From Candidatus Sumerlaeota bacterium (GTDB lineage Bacteria; Sumerlaeota; Sumerlaeia; MWCT01; JAUWMI01): 64,000 nucleotides of DNA. The DNA lies in contig JAUWMI010000002.1 in the NCBI GenBank assembly GCA_030613245.1, positions 1 through 64,000 of the forward strand, written 5' to 3'. This document shows positions 7,316-14,558 of the stretch, piece by piece. A program made the position numbers and the translations under genes. The notes under the pieces are model-generated. The model did not search any database and was not told the origin of the DNA. It saw only the letters and a list, made by a program, of their open reading frames with translations. The first letter of the stretch is position 1. Each line of letters begins with the position of its first letter.

Positions 7316-7831
7316 TTAGTCAGCGCAATCTTTTTCATGGTCCTGTATTCGCGATGACATCCAGTCTTTTCGCCAACGCTTTTTCGATTGTTCCGAATAG
7401 TCCTCGGGGATACGCGACATGTGCACTTTCTCGTTTAGGCATTTAAAGCAGAGAAGAAAATTATTCGGCGACCCCCCTAATGGACCATAATACCAGTTAG
7501 GCAATAAATCCCATGGCTCTTTACACTTAATCTTTGTTCCACAGCCATAACATACAAAGACAAAGCCCTCTTTTTCCGGATCGTCTACTCGCTCCAGAAA
7601 TCTCAGATGGTCTTGCTTGGCCTGGGTGAACTGGTCGCGGGTTGGCTTGACAGGTGGCCCGACTCGCTTAGACCGCCACTCGACCAATACTGCAGGTATT
7701 TTGCGTCCCTCGCTATCGGTACTCTCTAGCACTTCCACCACGGTCCCTACTGTGCCCATCGGATAACCTGAGATTGGACGACAAAGCTGGACTAGATCAT
7801 CTTTTTTTAATGTATTTAGTCTCAGTGTCAT
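7316..7831 (-). CDS. Hypothetical protein, SH3/KOW-like N-terminus plus zinc-binding cysteines
   Basis: The start at ATG 7831 is chosen because GGAGGG lies nine bases upstream; a longer frame opens at 7879 but runs through this ribosome site. The 171-residue protein begins with a small beta-barrel-like segment (LKKDDLVQLCRPISGYPMGT, VGTVVEVLE) that resembles DUF4926/KOW-like domains. Further on, CYGCGTKIKC and LCFKCLNEK supply four or more cysteines that could bind zinc. Its role is unknown. It sits just after a relic of the small membrane peptide and the attC-like site at 7907-7971, so it may be the next cassette or the original downstream gene. Confidence 0.65.
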   Translation of the reverse strand: MTLRLNTLKKDDLVQLCRPISGYPMGTVGTVVEVLESTDSEGRKIPAVLVEWRSKRVGPPVKPTRDQFTQAKQDHLRFLERVDDPEKEGFVFVCYGCGTKIKCKEPWDLLPNWYYGPLGGSPNNFLLCFKCLNEKVHMSRIPEDYSEQSKKRWRKDWMSSRIQDHEKDCAD

Positions 7832-7851
7832 TTCTACTTCCCTCCTTTCTG

Positions 7852-7913
7852 TCAAGGCAACCGCCCGTTCCCTTTCCACCGCACCCAGGCAACCTGACGG
7901 CCTATCGCATAAC
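7852..7913 (-). pseudogene. 3' remnant of the 34-aa membrane peptide gene
   Basis: The frame reads RYAIGRQVAWVRWKGNGRLP and stop, matching the C-terminal residues of the intact peptide gene at 3183-3287 with one substitution (R to G). It has no start codon; an in-frame TGA lies a few codons upstream. Homology begins exactly at GTTATGC, the R' core of the attC-like site at 7907-7971. The 58-bp block 7856-7913 is copy 2 of the direct repeat. Confidence 0.7.
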
Positions 7914-7971
7914 GAATGGAAAATCAGTCATCACAACATAGGAAGCGACGGGCTGTAGCGATTAGTTAGGC
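7907..7971 (-). other. attC-like cassette recombination site overlapping a stop codon
   Basis: On the minus strand it starts with GCCTAAC (perfect RYYYAAC R'' core) and ends with GTTATGC (one mismatch to GTTRRRY). The length is 65 bp. Short complementary blocks AAT/ATT, CAG/CTG and TC/GA lie in mirrored order between the cores, as expected for a folded attC bottom strand with unpaired bases. The TAA inside GCCTAAC is the stop codon of the gene at 7966-8484, a frequent feature of cassette genes. It is followed immediately by the membrane-peptide remnant. Confidence 0.6.
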
Positions 7972-8484
7972 GTTCTTCCACCAATCTATGAACGGGTGAA
8001 TGAGCATAGCCCCAAGCACTCTTATGAGCTGCCTTTGTTCATTACTTGATGGAGCGTGTCCAAATATATTCCAAACTACCCAACTGCCGAGCGAGTCGCA
8101 AAACAGATACTCTGGGTTGCGCTTGTATTCGCTCTCATTCGTGAGTGCATCGTAGGTTCGACCTACGAATTGTCGGCAGTCCTCGCATGCGTTAAGTCCA
8201 TCAGCGTCCCATTCCACAACTTGTTCTGTCACCAAGTCGAGGATATTATTCTTTTTCTCCTCGGGGAGATTCTCATGGTTAAGTTGAGAAACCGCAACAA
8301 AAACTCCTGCAATTGTTAGGATAAAATCCCATTGATCTAGGCTGACTGTCTTAATGATAGAGTATTGGTCAGCAAATGGCTTGTACGACGTTACAGCAAA
8401 CATCTTTGCTGTCCCAACAAGTCGCTTGGCTTGTTTTGCGAAGTTTATATCGGATCTGGTGAATAGTCGCTTGAAAAGACCCAT
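7966..8484 (-). CDS. Hypothetical cassette-type protein, 172 aa
   Basis: This is a 172-residue, mainly helical soluble protein (MGLFKRLFTRSDINFAKQAK...) with one moderately hydrophobic helix (WDFILTIAGVFVAVSQL) and a CEDC motif at about residue 103. I recognise no family. The end, WWKNA-stop, falls within the attC-like core GCCTAAC. Upstream of the ATG, GTCGAGC (minus strand) differs by one base from GTTRRRY and lies next to a 5' remnant of the small membrane peptide. The gene plus its attC-like site therefore has the outline of one mobile cassette of about 0.6 kb inserted into that peptide gene. Confidence 0.65.
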   Translation of the reverse strand: MGLFKRLFTRSDINFAKQAKRLVGTAKMFAVTSYKPFADQYSIIKTVSLDQWDFILTIAGVFVAVSQLNHENLPEEKKNNILDLVTEQVVEWDADGLNACEDCRQFVGRTYDALTNESEYKRNPEYLFCDSLGSWVVWNIFGHAPSSNEQRQLIRVLGAMLIHPFIDWWKNA

Positions 8485-8498
8485 ATGACATATCCCTT

Positions 8499-8566
8499 TT
8501 AAATCTGCGCTCGACCGGCTATAGCGCTCAGGAGCGAATATAAGATGATTTCAAGCATGATACCAT
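8499..8566 (-). pseudogene. 5' remnant of the small membrane-peptide family
   Basis: After a good ribosome site (AAGGAGAAACG-ATG) the frame reads MVSC and soon stops. A shift of frame gives LEIILYSLLSAIAGR, which resembles the first half of the intact peptide (LNILYMLLGAALG). It is followed directly by GTCGAGC and the gene at 7966-8484. The identity to the intact copy is much lower than that of the 3' remnant, so the two halves need not come from one gene. It could also be a genuine 19-residue peptide from ATG 8558. Confidence 0.4.
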
Positions 8567-8597
8567 CGTTTCTCCTTGCAACCCATAGCCGGGCTTA

Positions 8598-9368
8598 TTA
8601 TTTGCCTGACTCTAATTTGCCTGCTGATTTTAGATTTTTTGCAAATGTTCTGAATAAGTCAATATTCTCTACCGCCTCTCTAATTACAATAAGCGTGCCA
8701 TCCTTTCTTAGAAACAATTCTTCGAATCCAGAATTCTCTGCGCCAGTTGCGACAACAAAAACCCATAAGCAACCGAGCAATGAAAATCTACAGTACTTTT
8801 GGCCACCTTCTAACAAATAATCAGGCTGGAATATCAGATCGTCTATAATTTTGTTCTTTTCCCACAAGGGCATTATTAAGACGCAGCCATAATCGTATGG
8901 TTCTCCAGAGTCTTTTGCGAGTATCATTTGGCGCAATTTCTCTTCGTCATCAGAGTCTAATTTCACTTGTGAAAAGAATCTATGCTTTGAAACACTTGCA
9001 CGCCATAAAAGTGACAGTTCGAATAATTTGAATCTTTGATAATTGATGTTCTTCACAACAATCCTGTTTTTCCCACGCCAAGGCTTAGGTTTAACATCAT
9101 GAATCCGACGACGGAATACTCGTGCAACGTGATCTTCAAATAGACTAAGACGCTCCTCACATTGCCTACAAAGCAACTTCTCTCTGACTTCTTCTTGTTC
9201 ATCTGTGGTTTTCTCTTCTGGTGACGTTGATAACACATAAAATTTATGCCCTTGCATACTCTTATAAAGGGGTTTGTAAATGAACTTAGATATAATATGT
9301 GAATCTTCCAACTTCTTTTTTTCTAAACAAAGAGAGCAACACGCAGCGTTAAGACCGCCTTCGTTCAT
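8598..9368 (-). CDS. HNH-like nuclease/zinc-ribbon protein
   Basis: This is a 256-residue protein. The N-terminus carries CSLCLEKKKLEDSHIISKF and then LLCRQCEERLSLFED at about residues 60-75. The CxxC, SHIISKF, CxxCE order is the hallmark I know from a family of HNH-type, zinc-bound putative endonucleases often seen in accessory DNA. The C-terminal 150 residues form a helix/strand domain without a recognised name. The start at ATG 9368 has AGGAG twelve bases upstream; a GTG at 9377 is possible. Nuclease activity is inferred from the motif; a classical Asn and second His of HNH are not obvious. Confidence 0.6.
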   Translation of the reverse strand: MNEGGLNAACCSLCLEKKKLEDSHIISKFIYKPLYKSMQGHKFYVLSTSPEEKTTDEQEEVREKLLCRQCEERLSLFEDHVARVFRRRIHDVKPKPWRGKNRIVVKNINYQRFKLFELSLLWRASVSKHRFFSQVKLDSDDEEKLRQMILAKDSGEPYDYGCVLIMPLWEKNKIIDDLIFQPDYLLEGGQKYCRFSLLGCLWVFVVATGAENSGFEELFLRKDGTLIVIREAVENIDLFRTFAKNLKSAGKLESGK

Positions 9369-9392
9369 AAGCTCCACTTTCTCCTGCGACTC

Positions 9393-9464
9393 GTTTGGCC
9401 ATTCCCTTTGCTATGTAGAATATTAATAAGTCCGGCCTCAAACTGAACCTAGTGATGGCCAAAC
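9393..9464. repeat. 10-bp inverted repeat, 72-bp element
   Basis: The arms GTTTGGCCAT (9393-9402) and ATGGCCAAAC (9455-9464) are perfect complements. The orientation (starts GTT, ends AAC on both strands) is the reverse of an attC site. It may be a small terminal-inverted-repeat relic or a protein-binding palindrome. Confidence 0.5.
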
Positions 9465-9513
9465 TCCTACGGCCCCTTTTCTGTCTCTTTCAGAATGAGT
9501 ATCTTTATAATTA

Positions 9514-10725
9514 TCAAGGAGAAAAAAAGCCCTTTTTTATTCGTCTCGCATTTTTCACGGTTTCAGCTAAAATCCACCCGCTAGCGCAAATTTGATTTCT
9601 ATCATTATAAACATATACTCGTATCCACGGACTAAGGATGCCTTTCTTCTCAAGAATCTCAACTTTGGTTCCGGGACTAATTGCGGTTACCAAATTGCGA
9701 AGGAGTTGCGCTTCGTTTGCCGATACTTTACGCTCTCTTAATACCGCAATATTGTCGTCCTCAATTACCCAATAATCGCCTTCATGCGCATAGAAAAAGT
9801 TGGTCTCCACACCACTTTTAATAATGATGAGTTGACCGGGTTCTTGAAATGCCCAGTCTTTCGCAATTCCTTCCGAAAAAATTTCACGCAGCTGCTCGTG
9901 CGATAGCCCATATTTTTGTGCCAATCTGTTTTCGTATCCATTCAGCCAGTTTTCAATTTTGGCTTGCTCTTCGGTCTTTTTCTTATCGGTAAGTGGTCCT
10001 TGCCTCATTAAAGAAATGCTATTAATCCACCCAGTGGCGGTAGAGCTTTTTAACGGACTCGTTGCTTCTACAGAATACCAGACGGTTTCCTGCCTCACGC
10101 CAAAACCCAGTATCTTAATTGTAGTCCGTGCAGGGAGCCCTTTTATCTTCTCTGCCACAGCTATCGGATCATTAGGTTCCAGTACTGGCATTAGAAGCGT
10201 TTCTTTTGAAAGCAGAAATATATCCCCCACACGAAGAGGTTGGCTTGTATCAAGCGGACGCTTCCTTTCCGCCTTCTTCAGGGCTGAAATAAACTCATGC
10301 CAGATCTGCTTTCGTTGCTGATCCGATAAATCTAATCGTTCCTTGGTTTTCGAATCCGCTTCTGCAATACGACTCTCATTGATACTGACGGTAGTCTGAA
10401 CGTCGACTTTATCCAAGATGCTGTACGTCGGCGTAAGTGCCTTTTCTTGGTGAACAGCTTTTACTTGTTTCTCTTTCTTCATTGTTCCCTCGGTTTGAGC
10501 GGAAAAGGGTGGGCTTTTTCCTTTTTTAGAGGGGTCCTGCTCAAAGAAATTCCCTATCGCCACCAAGAGGCAAAAACCAAAAAATATTATCAAAACCCAT
10601 TTCACACAGCCCGTGCACCCCTTGGGCTTTGTGATTGGTGCACCACAATTGGGGCATGCGCTTGCCTTGGTACTCACTTGCTGACCGCATTCTTTGCATT
10701 CCACGAGCGCCACTTTTTTCACCAT
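9514..10725 (-). CDS. Zinc-ribbon membrane protein with SH3-like domains
   Basis: This is a 403-residue protein. Residues 8-30 are a zinc ribbon (CKECGQQVSTKASACPNCG), with a second CxxC at GCTGC. A single membrane helix follows (about 42-62, WVLIIFFGFCLLVAIGNFF). After a polar linker, two beta-rich, SH3-like segments can be seen: about 175-245 (VGDIFLLS ... PARTTIKILGFG ... WYSVEA ... GWI) and 310-395 (WVIEDDNIAVLRE ... SPGTKVEILEKKG ... WIRVYV ... SGWILAETV). The spacing of 'GWI' endings matches bacterial SH3 repeats. The topology would place the zinc ribbon in the cytoplasm and the SH3 part outside. Specific function is unknown. Confidence 0.7.
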   Translation of the reverse strand: MVKKVALVECKECGQQVSTKASACPNCGAPITKPKGCTGCVKWVLIIFFGFCLLVAIGNFFEQDPSKKGKSPPFSAQTEGTMKKEKQVKAVHQEKALTPTYSILDKVDVQTTVSINESRIAEADSKTKERLDLSDQQRKQIWHEFISALKKAERKRPLDTSQPLRVGDIFLLSKETLLMPVLEPNDPIAVAEKIKGLPARTTIKILGFGVRQETVWYSVEATSPLKSSTATGWINSISLMRQGPLTDKKKTEEQAKIENWLNGYENRLAQKYGLSHEQLREIFSEGIAKDWAFQEPGQLIIIKSGVETNFFYAHEGDYWVIEDDNIAVLRERKVSANEAQLLRNLVTAISPGTKVEILEKKGILSPWIRVYVYNDRNQICASGWILAETVKNARRIKKGFFSP

Positions 10726-10763
10726 TTCAATTTGGTGACGTCCGAGTTAAAACTGTTGTCAGG

Positions 10764-11177
10764 CTACTCTATATCCGTCTCGCCTTGATGAATGAGATAG
10801 ACCACTGCGCCCACACCTAAAACGATACAGATGCAACCCCAAACAGCCCACCAATCTCTGACCATTACGGCTGGGAATAAGAGGAAGCCCCCCAGCACTA
10901 GAGCAGCACCCGCTAGAACATAAGCAACCACTTTCCTATAGGAAGGAACGATCTTGGCCCCGATGTATACAAAGGCGGCGCCCATTGCCGAGTGACCAGC
11001 AGTGTTGAAATAAAACTGGCCCCAAATTGAATCCGACGTAATCCCGACATAACTCAAAGAAAACCTGCCAAGAATATTTATAAGAATCCAAGCGAGCCAT
11101 GCTGCGACAGCCGCACCCGGTAGAAAGGCGACCCATCGAAGAATGTCGATGGCTTTGCTGGACGTGTTCGCTCCCAT
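10764..11177 (-). CDS. Four-helix integral membrane protein
   Basis: This is a 137-residue protein from ATG 11177 (MGANTSSKAIDILRW); upstream starts would add a hydrophobic MILIIRLQI that lies in a putative attC-like sequence. Four hydrophobic segments are visible (about 16-36, 50-72, 80-100 and 105-125) with a short acidic tail. The patterns MGAAFVYIGAKIVPSYRKVV and LAGAALVLGGFLLFPAVMV recall a membrane protein often carried in chromosomal integrons; this is from memory only. The stop codon overlaps the ribosome-site region of the next gene. Confidence 0.6.
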   Translation of the reverse strand: MGANTSSKAIDILRWVAFLPGAAVAAWLAWILINILGRFSLSYVGITSDSIWGQFYFNTAGHSAMGAAFVYIGAKIVPSYRKVVAYVLAGAALVLGGFLLFPAVMVRDWWAVWGCICIVLGVGAVVYLIHQGETDIE

Positions 11178-11198
11178 GATTTGTAGCCGAATGATTAA

Positions 11199-11261
11199 GA
11201 TCAACCGTGAGGAATGGGCGACACGTGCCTATTGCTTGTCGGCTGCATCTGTTTGTTCGGT
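11199..11261 (-). other. Degenerate attC-like site
   Basis: On the minus strand ACCGAAC (one mismatch to RYYYAAC) and GTTGATC (one mismatch to GTTRRRY) bracket 63 bp. Internal CGACA/TGTCG and ATG/CAT blocks are mirrored as in attC stems. The stop codon of the gene at 11229-11810 lies inside, so the last residues of that protein (TEQTDAADKQ) are encoded by the site. The internal run ACAAACAGATGCAGCCGAC resembles attC-derived tails I have often seen at the ends of environmental hypothetical proteins. Confidence 0.4.
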
Positions 11262-11810
11262 GTCATTTTTCCAGTTAAGCAAATCGAGTAACTCGCTGAT
11301 TTCAAGTTGGTCGACGGAGGTCTTCTCAAGCCACATGCCCTTGAATTTGAGGGCGTTTTGGGCAAAGGCCATCTCTGAACGTGTCGTCTTACCAACAGGT
11401 GGGGATGCAGGCTTTCCCGGTCCAACTCTGGATTTCTCAAGTGTTTTGATCTCCATCATGATGGGACGTACGCCTTTGGGACACCAACGAAGACCGATAA
11501 GGACTCCGGGGCCTTCGACTCGCCATAGATTGCCTATGTAGTGAGTGCCAAATGTTCCACGCATGCGTGTCAAGACGATCTCGGATACCAATTTCGAAGG
11601 ATCTGTGTAATGAATGATGGTTTTTTTTGAAGGGAGGAAGATTATTGAAAGTGATCGTCCGTCCTCACCAACAATACTGTATTTCTCTGTTTCCTTGGGA
11701 TACGTCCATATCCAGACAACGCAGCTCTTGAGGCCAAAGAAGCCGATCACGCAGATTACGATGAGGATGCCGAGGGACCGGATGGCACTCTTGATTTTGG
11801 CTTTGTTCAT
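11229..11810 (-). CDS. Membrane-anchored hypothetical protein, 193 aa
   Basis: A single N-terminal membrane helix (residues 10-32, ILIVICVIGFFGLKSCVVWIW) precedes a mixed soluble domain (KETEKYSIVGEDGRSLSIIF ... IHYTDPSKLVSEI). The family is not recognised. The last dozen codons run into an attC-like site, which is typical of cassette genes whose stop has been captured by the recombination site. The start is 9 bases from the strong attC-like site at 11819-11879 (GTTAGGT then CTTGAA-ATG), a spacing seen in cassette arrays. The natural C-terminus is therefore uncertain. Confidence 0.6.
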   Translation of the reverse strand: MNKAKIKSAIRSLGILIVICVIGFFGLKSCVVWIWTYPKETEKYSIVGEDGRSLSIIFLPSKKTIIHYTDPSKLVSEIVLTRMRGTFGTHYIGNLWRVEGPGVLIGLRWCPKGVRPIMMEIKTLEKSRVGPGKPASPPVGKTTRSEMAFAQNALKFKGMWLEKTSVDQLEISELLDLLNWKNDTEQTDAADKQ

Positions 11811-11818
11811 TTCAAGAC

Positions 11819-11879
11819 ACCTAACATTGCGGGTCAGCGGCGCGGCGTAGCCGCGTCCGCCTGCATGCCAATCTTAGAC
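11819..11879 (-). other. attC site (strong candidate)
   Basis: On the minus strand the site begins GTCTAAG (one mismatch to RYYYAAC) and ends GTTAGGT (perfect GTTRRRY). Between them ATTG pairs with CAAT, CAG-CGG-CGCGGC pairs with GCCGCG-CCG-CTG around a TAC loop, and single G and A bulges interrupt one arm. Total length is 61 bp, the classical '59-base element' size. Bulged bases on one strand are the feature that integron integrases use for orientation. It lies after the stop of the gene at 11954-12343 and 9 bases before the next start. Confidence 0.75.
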
Positions 11880-11953
11880 TTCTTTAAGAGAGCTCTGATT
11901 ATATCGAAATTATTCTTGTATAGGTCCATGTCTTGTGCCAAGGGGTGATATCT

Positions 11954-12343
11954 TCAGCGGGTAATTTGGTTTTTAGGCCATTGTTTAAAATAAGCGGCTA
12001 TTTGAGTCGAAGGAACAAAATAAATGTCAGGTAAATCAGAATATTCTTTTAGGTCAACCAAGGCAAAAAGGAAATTTGCATCATCAACCGCGCCACACCT
12101 TTCGCCAATATGCCATTCAAGATGATGTAATACTTTTTGATCGCCCCTTCCGCGGGTTCTCTTAGCCCAAGCATTAGTTTTCACCTGCAAGGCAATGGTA
12201 GAAAGACCATCTTCACTGCTCACAATAATGTCTACATATGGTGCATTTCCCAATGTAACGGCAGCGTGGAAATTTTCATAGGCTAGCCGGGAGGCGACAA
12301 AAAAAGTACCTGAACTTCCCGTGAGAGCTGTTTTCCTTAACAT
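11954..12343 (-). CDS. PD-(D/E)XK-like/DUF4365-type protein
   Basis: The start at ATG 12343 has a near-perfect ribosome site (AAAGGAGG, six bases upstream); a longer frame lacks one. The 129-residue product reads MLRKTALTGSSGTFFVASRL, then YVDIIVSSEDGLSTIALQVKTN. The pattern D-x-[LIV]...(20)...[LIV]-Q-V-K is the D...QxK signature of restriction-endonuclease-like folds (DUF4365-like). The C-terminal part includes FLFALVDLKEYSDLPDIYFV. Proteins of this type are frequent in integron cassettes, and the attC-like site lies about 75 bases downstream. Activity on DNA is inferred from the fold only. Confidence 0.7.
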   Translation of the reverse strand: MLRKTALTGSSGTFFVASRLAYENFHAAVTLGNAPYVDIIVSSEDGLSTIALQVKTNAWAKRTRGRGDQKVLHHLEWHIGERCGAVDDANFLFALVDLKEYSDLPDIYFVPSTQIAAYFKQWPKNQITR

Positions 12344-12866
12344 AAATACCTCCTTTAATGAGAAGGCTAACTTCTGTTTATATGGTTTCCGCATTACATC
12401 CGTGTCCCTGAGTAGCCAGCAGAGAGTCAATCTGACTGCGGCTTCCGTTTCCACTATAGTTCAAAACACAAATACAAATCGTGCTTTTACCATCCTTATT
12501 CCAATATCCTAATCCCATACGTACTTTCAAGTTTTTTCTTCTATGCCGATCTCAGCGAGCATGCCATAATAGTTTCCCCCTTTGCCTATCTCGATCTGGC
12601 TAGTCATGTGCCAGCAATCGATCTCCGAGACGTTAAGCCGTATGATCTGCCGTCGCGGTGTGTTGCAAAAAGCTGGCTGCTGATCAGGAGTCAGCGTAAC
12701 GCTGCCGGTGAGATAGTCTCGATTGTAGCGCGGTCGAGGATGAGGCTTGCAGTTGGTTTGTCACCCGGATGGAAGTTGAGTATGTCTGATCTGATGAGTT
12801 AATCCTTGACTAATACCGTGAGCTGGCGTGCCCAAACTTCGCTGCGGAGAACAGCCATAATATCTA
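12344..12866. other. Gene-poor stretch
   Basis: I see no intact gene. The left part should contain the promoter of the PD-(D/E)XK-like gene, but no clear -35/-10 pair stands out. The right part holds a decayed fragment at 12691-12796. Confidence 0.5.
12691..12796 (-). pseudogene. Fragment of the 'FDxLDF' C-terminal module
   Basis: Between two in-frame stops the minus strand reads SDILNFHPGDKPTASLILDR then ATIETISPAALR and stop. It resembles the end of the giant secreted protein's C-terminal module (FDMLDFDTGQYGTHYVDQII) and even more the fragment at 23811-23954. No start or upstream part of a gene remains, so this is a leftover of a degraded paralogue. Confidence 0.55.
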
Positions 12867-14114
12867 TCAATAAATAGGCCAATCTTCGACTCGCGAAGAT
12901 GGTGGAGGAGGAAGGGATAATCCTGCCTCATTTGCTCTACCAGCAAACTCCTGAGCAAATAGATTAGGAAGCGAGGTACTATGGATTATCAGACAATTTT
13001 CATCGTTTCTTGTGAATCCGCTGGTGCTCCAGTTTGTTGAGCCAATGATTACCACGGGATCGCTTTCAGGATGAAGGCCATCAATGACCATGTATTTATG
13101 GTGCAAAGCATAGGTAAGCGAAGTTCCAAGAGTGGTAATATCATCATTGCCAAAGAAGCCTTGCAGTTCCCAAAACTCTCCACCTGAAACATTCTTCTGC
13201 ATATTATCAAAGATACCCTTCACTGTCAGGGATGGGACAGCTGTGGCCCTGTCCTCCAGAGCCTGCCGTATAGAATCATTGGTAAATGAAAAGATACAAA
13301 AGAAAATCTCATGATCCGCACTGTTGATAGCATTTACAAATTCACTTTCAGGATTTTCAGGAGGAATAAAAAAAAGTCGGTCGTTGTAAGTCCCATCGGA
13401 GTCAATTGCTACAGCGTCACTGGTGTTATCAGTTTTGTGTGTGGCAAATTTGCTATTATTGTTGTTGGGAACGGCGCCGCTTGAGCCCCACATTTCGTTA
13501 AATTCAGCAAGGTAGCTCTGTGCTGTTTCGTAATCGTGAATTTCTAAAGCCGAATTATACTGCGTATCAAAGCCCGCACCTGTGAAATTTGCAGTTCCCG
13601 TCCACACGGCATCATCGCTGGTTGAAGAGTAATTACTGGCATCACGGATGATGATCTTATTATGCATCGAATAGCTTCCCTGATAGCCCGTCGATGGACT
13701 GCTGAATCCATCATGAATTACGGTTATCCCTGCGTTGCGTAGTGCCAACGTTCCCTCATCATCATAGTGACCATTGTCTACAACCACCCTGACCTGCACA
13801 CCAGCATTATAGCGGTTTATTATGGCATTACTGATGCTCGTGTCGCTGAAACCATAAATCATAACCTCCAGTGTATGAGAAGTACCGTTAATGAAATCCA
13901 GCAGTTTCTGGCGCATATCCACCTGCTGAGCCGGATCGAACCCGGGAACCGCATAAGTGTTATCCACGGGCTTATTGAAATGAACATAGACGTTCTGAGC
14001 TTGCCCCATATATGATGCAGATGCGATTATTAAAACAAAGAGGAGACATGACGGATGAAAATAGGTGCAGCAAAAGGATCTTCTAGTAATTGTTAGGAAA
14101 GATGATCTAAACAT
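12867..14114 (-). CDS. Secreted phospholipase-D-fold protein
   Basis: It carries two HKD motifs of the PLD superfamily. The first, MHNKIIIRDAS, is near residue 155. The second, HHKYMVIDG with GSTNWSTSGF after it, is near residue 345. A duplicated catalytic half is standard for PLD-type nucleases and phospholipases. I chose MFRSSFLTITRRSF as the start because it gives a signal peptide ending near MGQAQ; 14150 and 14195 are also possible and no ribosome site is strong. Cleavage would export the enzyme. The C-terminus (PPPPSSRVEDWPIY) is short and lacks any added domain. Substrate (phospholipid or nucleic acid) cannot be told. Confidence 0.8.
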   Translation of the reverse strand: MFRSSFLTITRRSFCCTYFHPSCLLFVLIIASASYMGQAQNVYVHFNKPVDNTYAVPGFDPAQQVDMRQKLLDFINGTSHTLEVMIYGFSDTSISNAIINRYNAGVQVRVVVDNGHYDDEGTLALRNAGITVIHDGFSSPSTGYQGSYSMHNKIIIRDASNYSSTSDDAVWTGTANFTGAGFDTQYNSALEIHDYETAQSYLAEFNEMWGSSGAVPNNNNSKFATHKTDNTSDAVAIDSDGTYNDRLFFIPPENPESEFVNAINSADHEIFFCIFSFTNDSIRQALEDRATAVPSLTVKGIFDNMQKNVSGGEFWELQGFFGNDDITTLGTSLTYALHHKYMVIDGLHPESDPVVIIGSTNWSTSGFTRNDENCLIIHSTSLPNLFAQEFAGRANEAGLSLPPPPSSRVEDWPIY

Positions 14115-14558
14115 TTTCGGTTTCTCATTTCTTAATTCTAAGTTCCGCATATATCTCAGATAAACGAGTTCAGCAAGCGCCTTAAGTATTCCCATTCAAG
14201 GGTGACTAAGCCGAAAAGAAGCCTTTGGGTGATTCGTAGAAAAAACTATAAACTTGCTTAATATTTGGCAAGAGGTTTTTGCAGGGAAGAAAGATGGACT
14301 GGGGCATCGGAGGGATAACTGTTACAGCGAGCTTAAGAAAGATTTCTGCTCACAGCCTGTCCTAAAGGTCTGGCGATCTGCACCTCTACGTTCATTCTTA
14401 TACCGCCTCCGTTATCAATTCCTATGGCAAGTCTATATGTGCCAATTTATTTTTTCATTATATTAGAATTTGGTAAATTCATTCTTGACAGCGCTTAAGG
14501 CATAGGAAATGCTTCGCAAAGCAAAGACTGGAATCCACTATAGCAATTTCTGAATTAG
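14115..14558. other. Intergenic stretch without recognised gene
   Basis: Possible 5' leader of the PLD-fold gene on the left. On the right I see no signals beyond AT-rich sequence near 14440-14480. Confidence 0.4.

Noticed and set aside
7261-7320. attC-like reading of ACTAATC...GATTGGT
   Set aside because: The cores miss the AAC/GTT triplets, and the inner hairpin plus T-run fits a terminator better.
9393-9464. attC reading of the 10-bp inverted repeat
   Set aside because: The repeat starts with GTT and ends with AAC on both strands, opposite to attC polarity.
11201-11440. A 79-residue minus-strand frame ending PNKQMQPTSNRHV
   Set aside because: It overlaps the gene at 11229-11810 in another frame. 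Its tail is the attC-like sequence read in a different frame.
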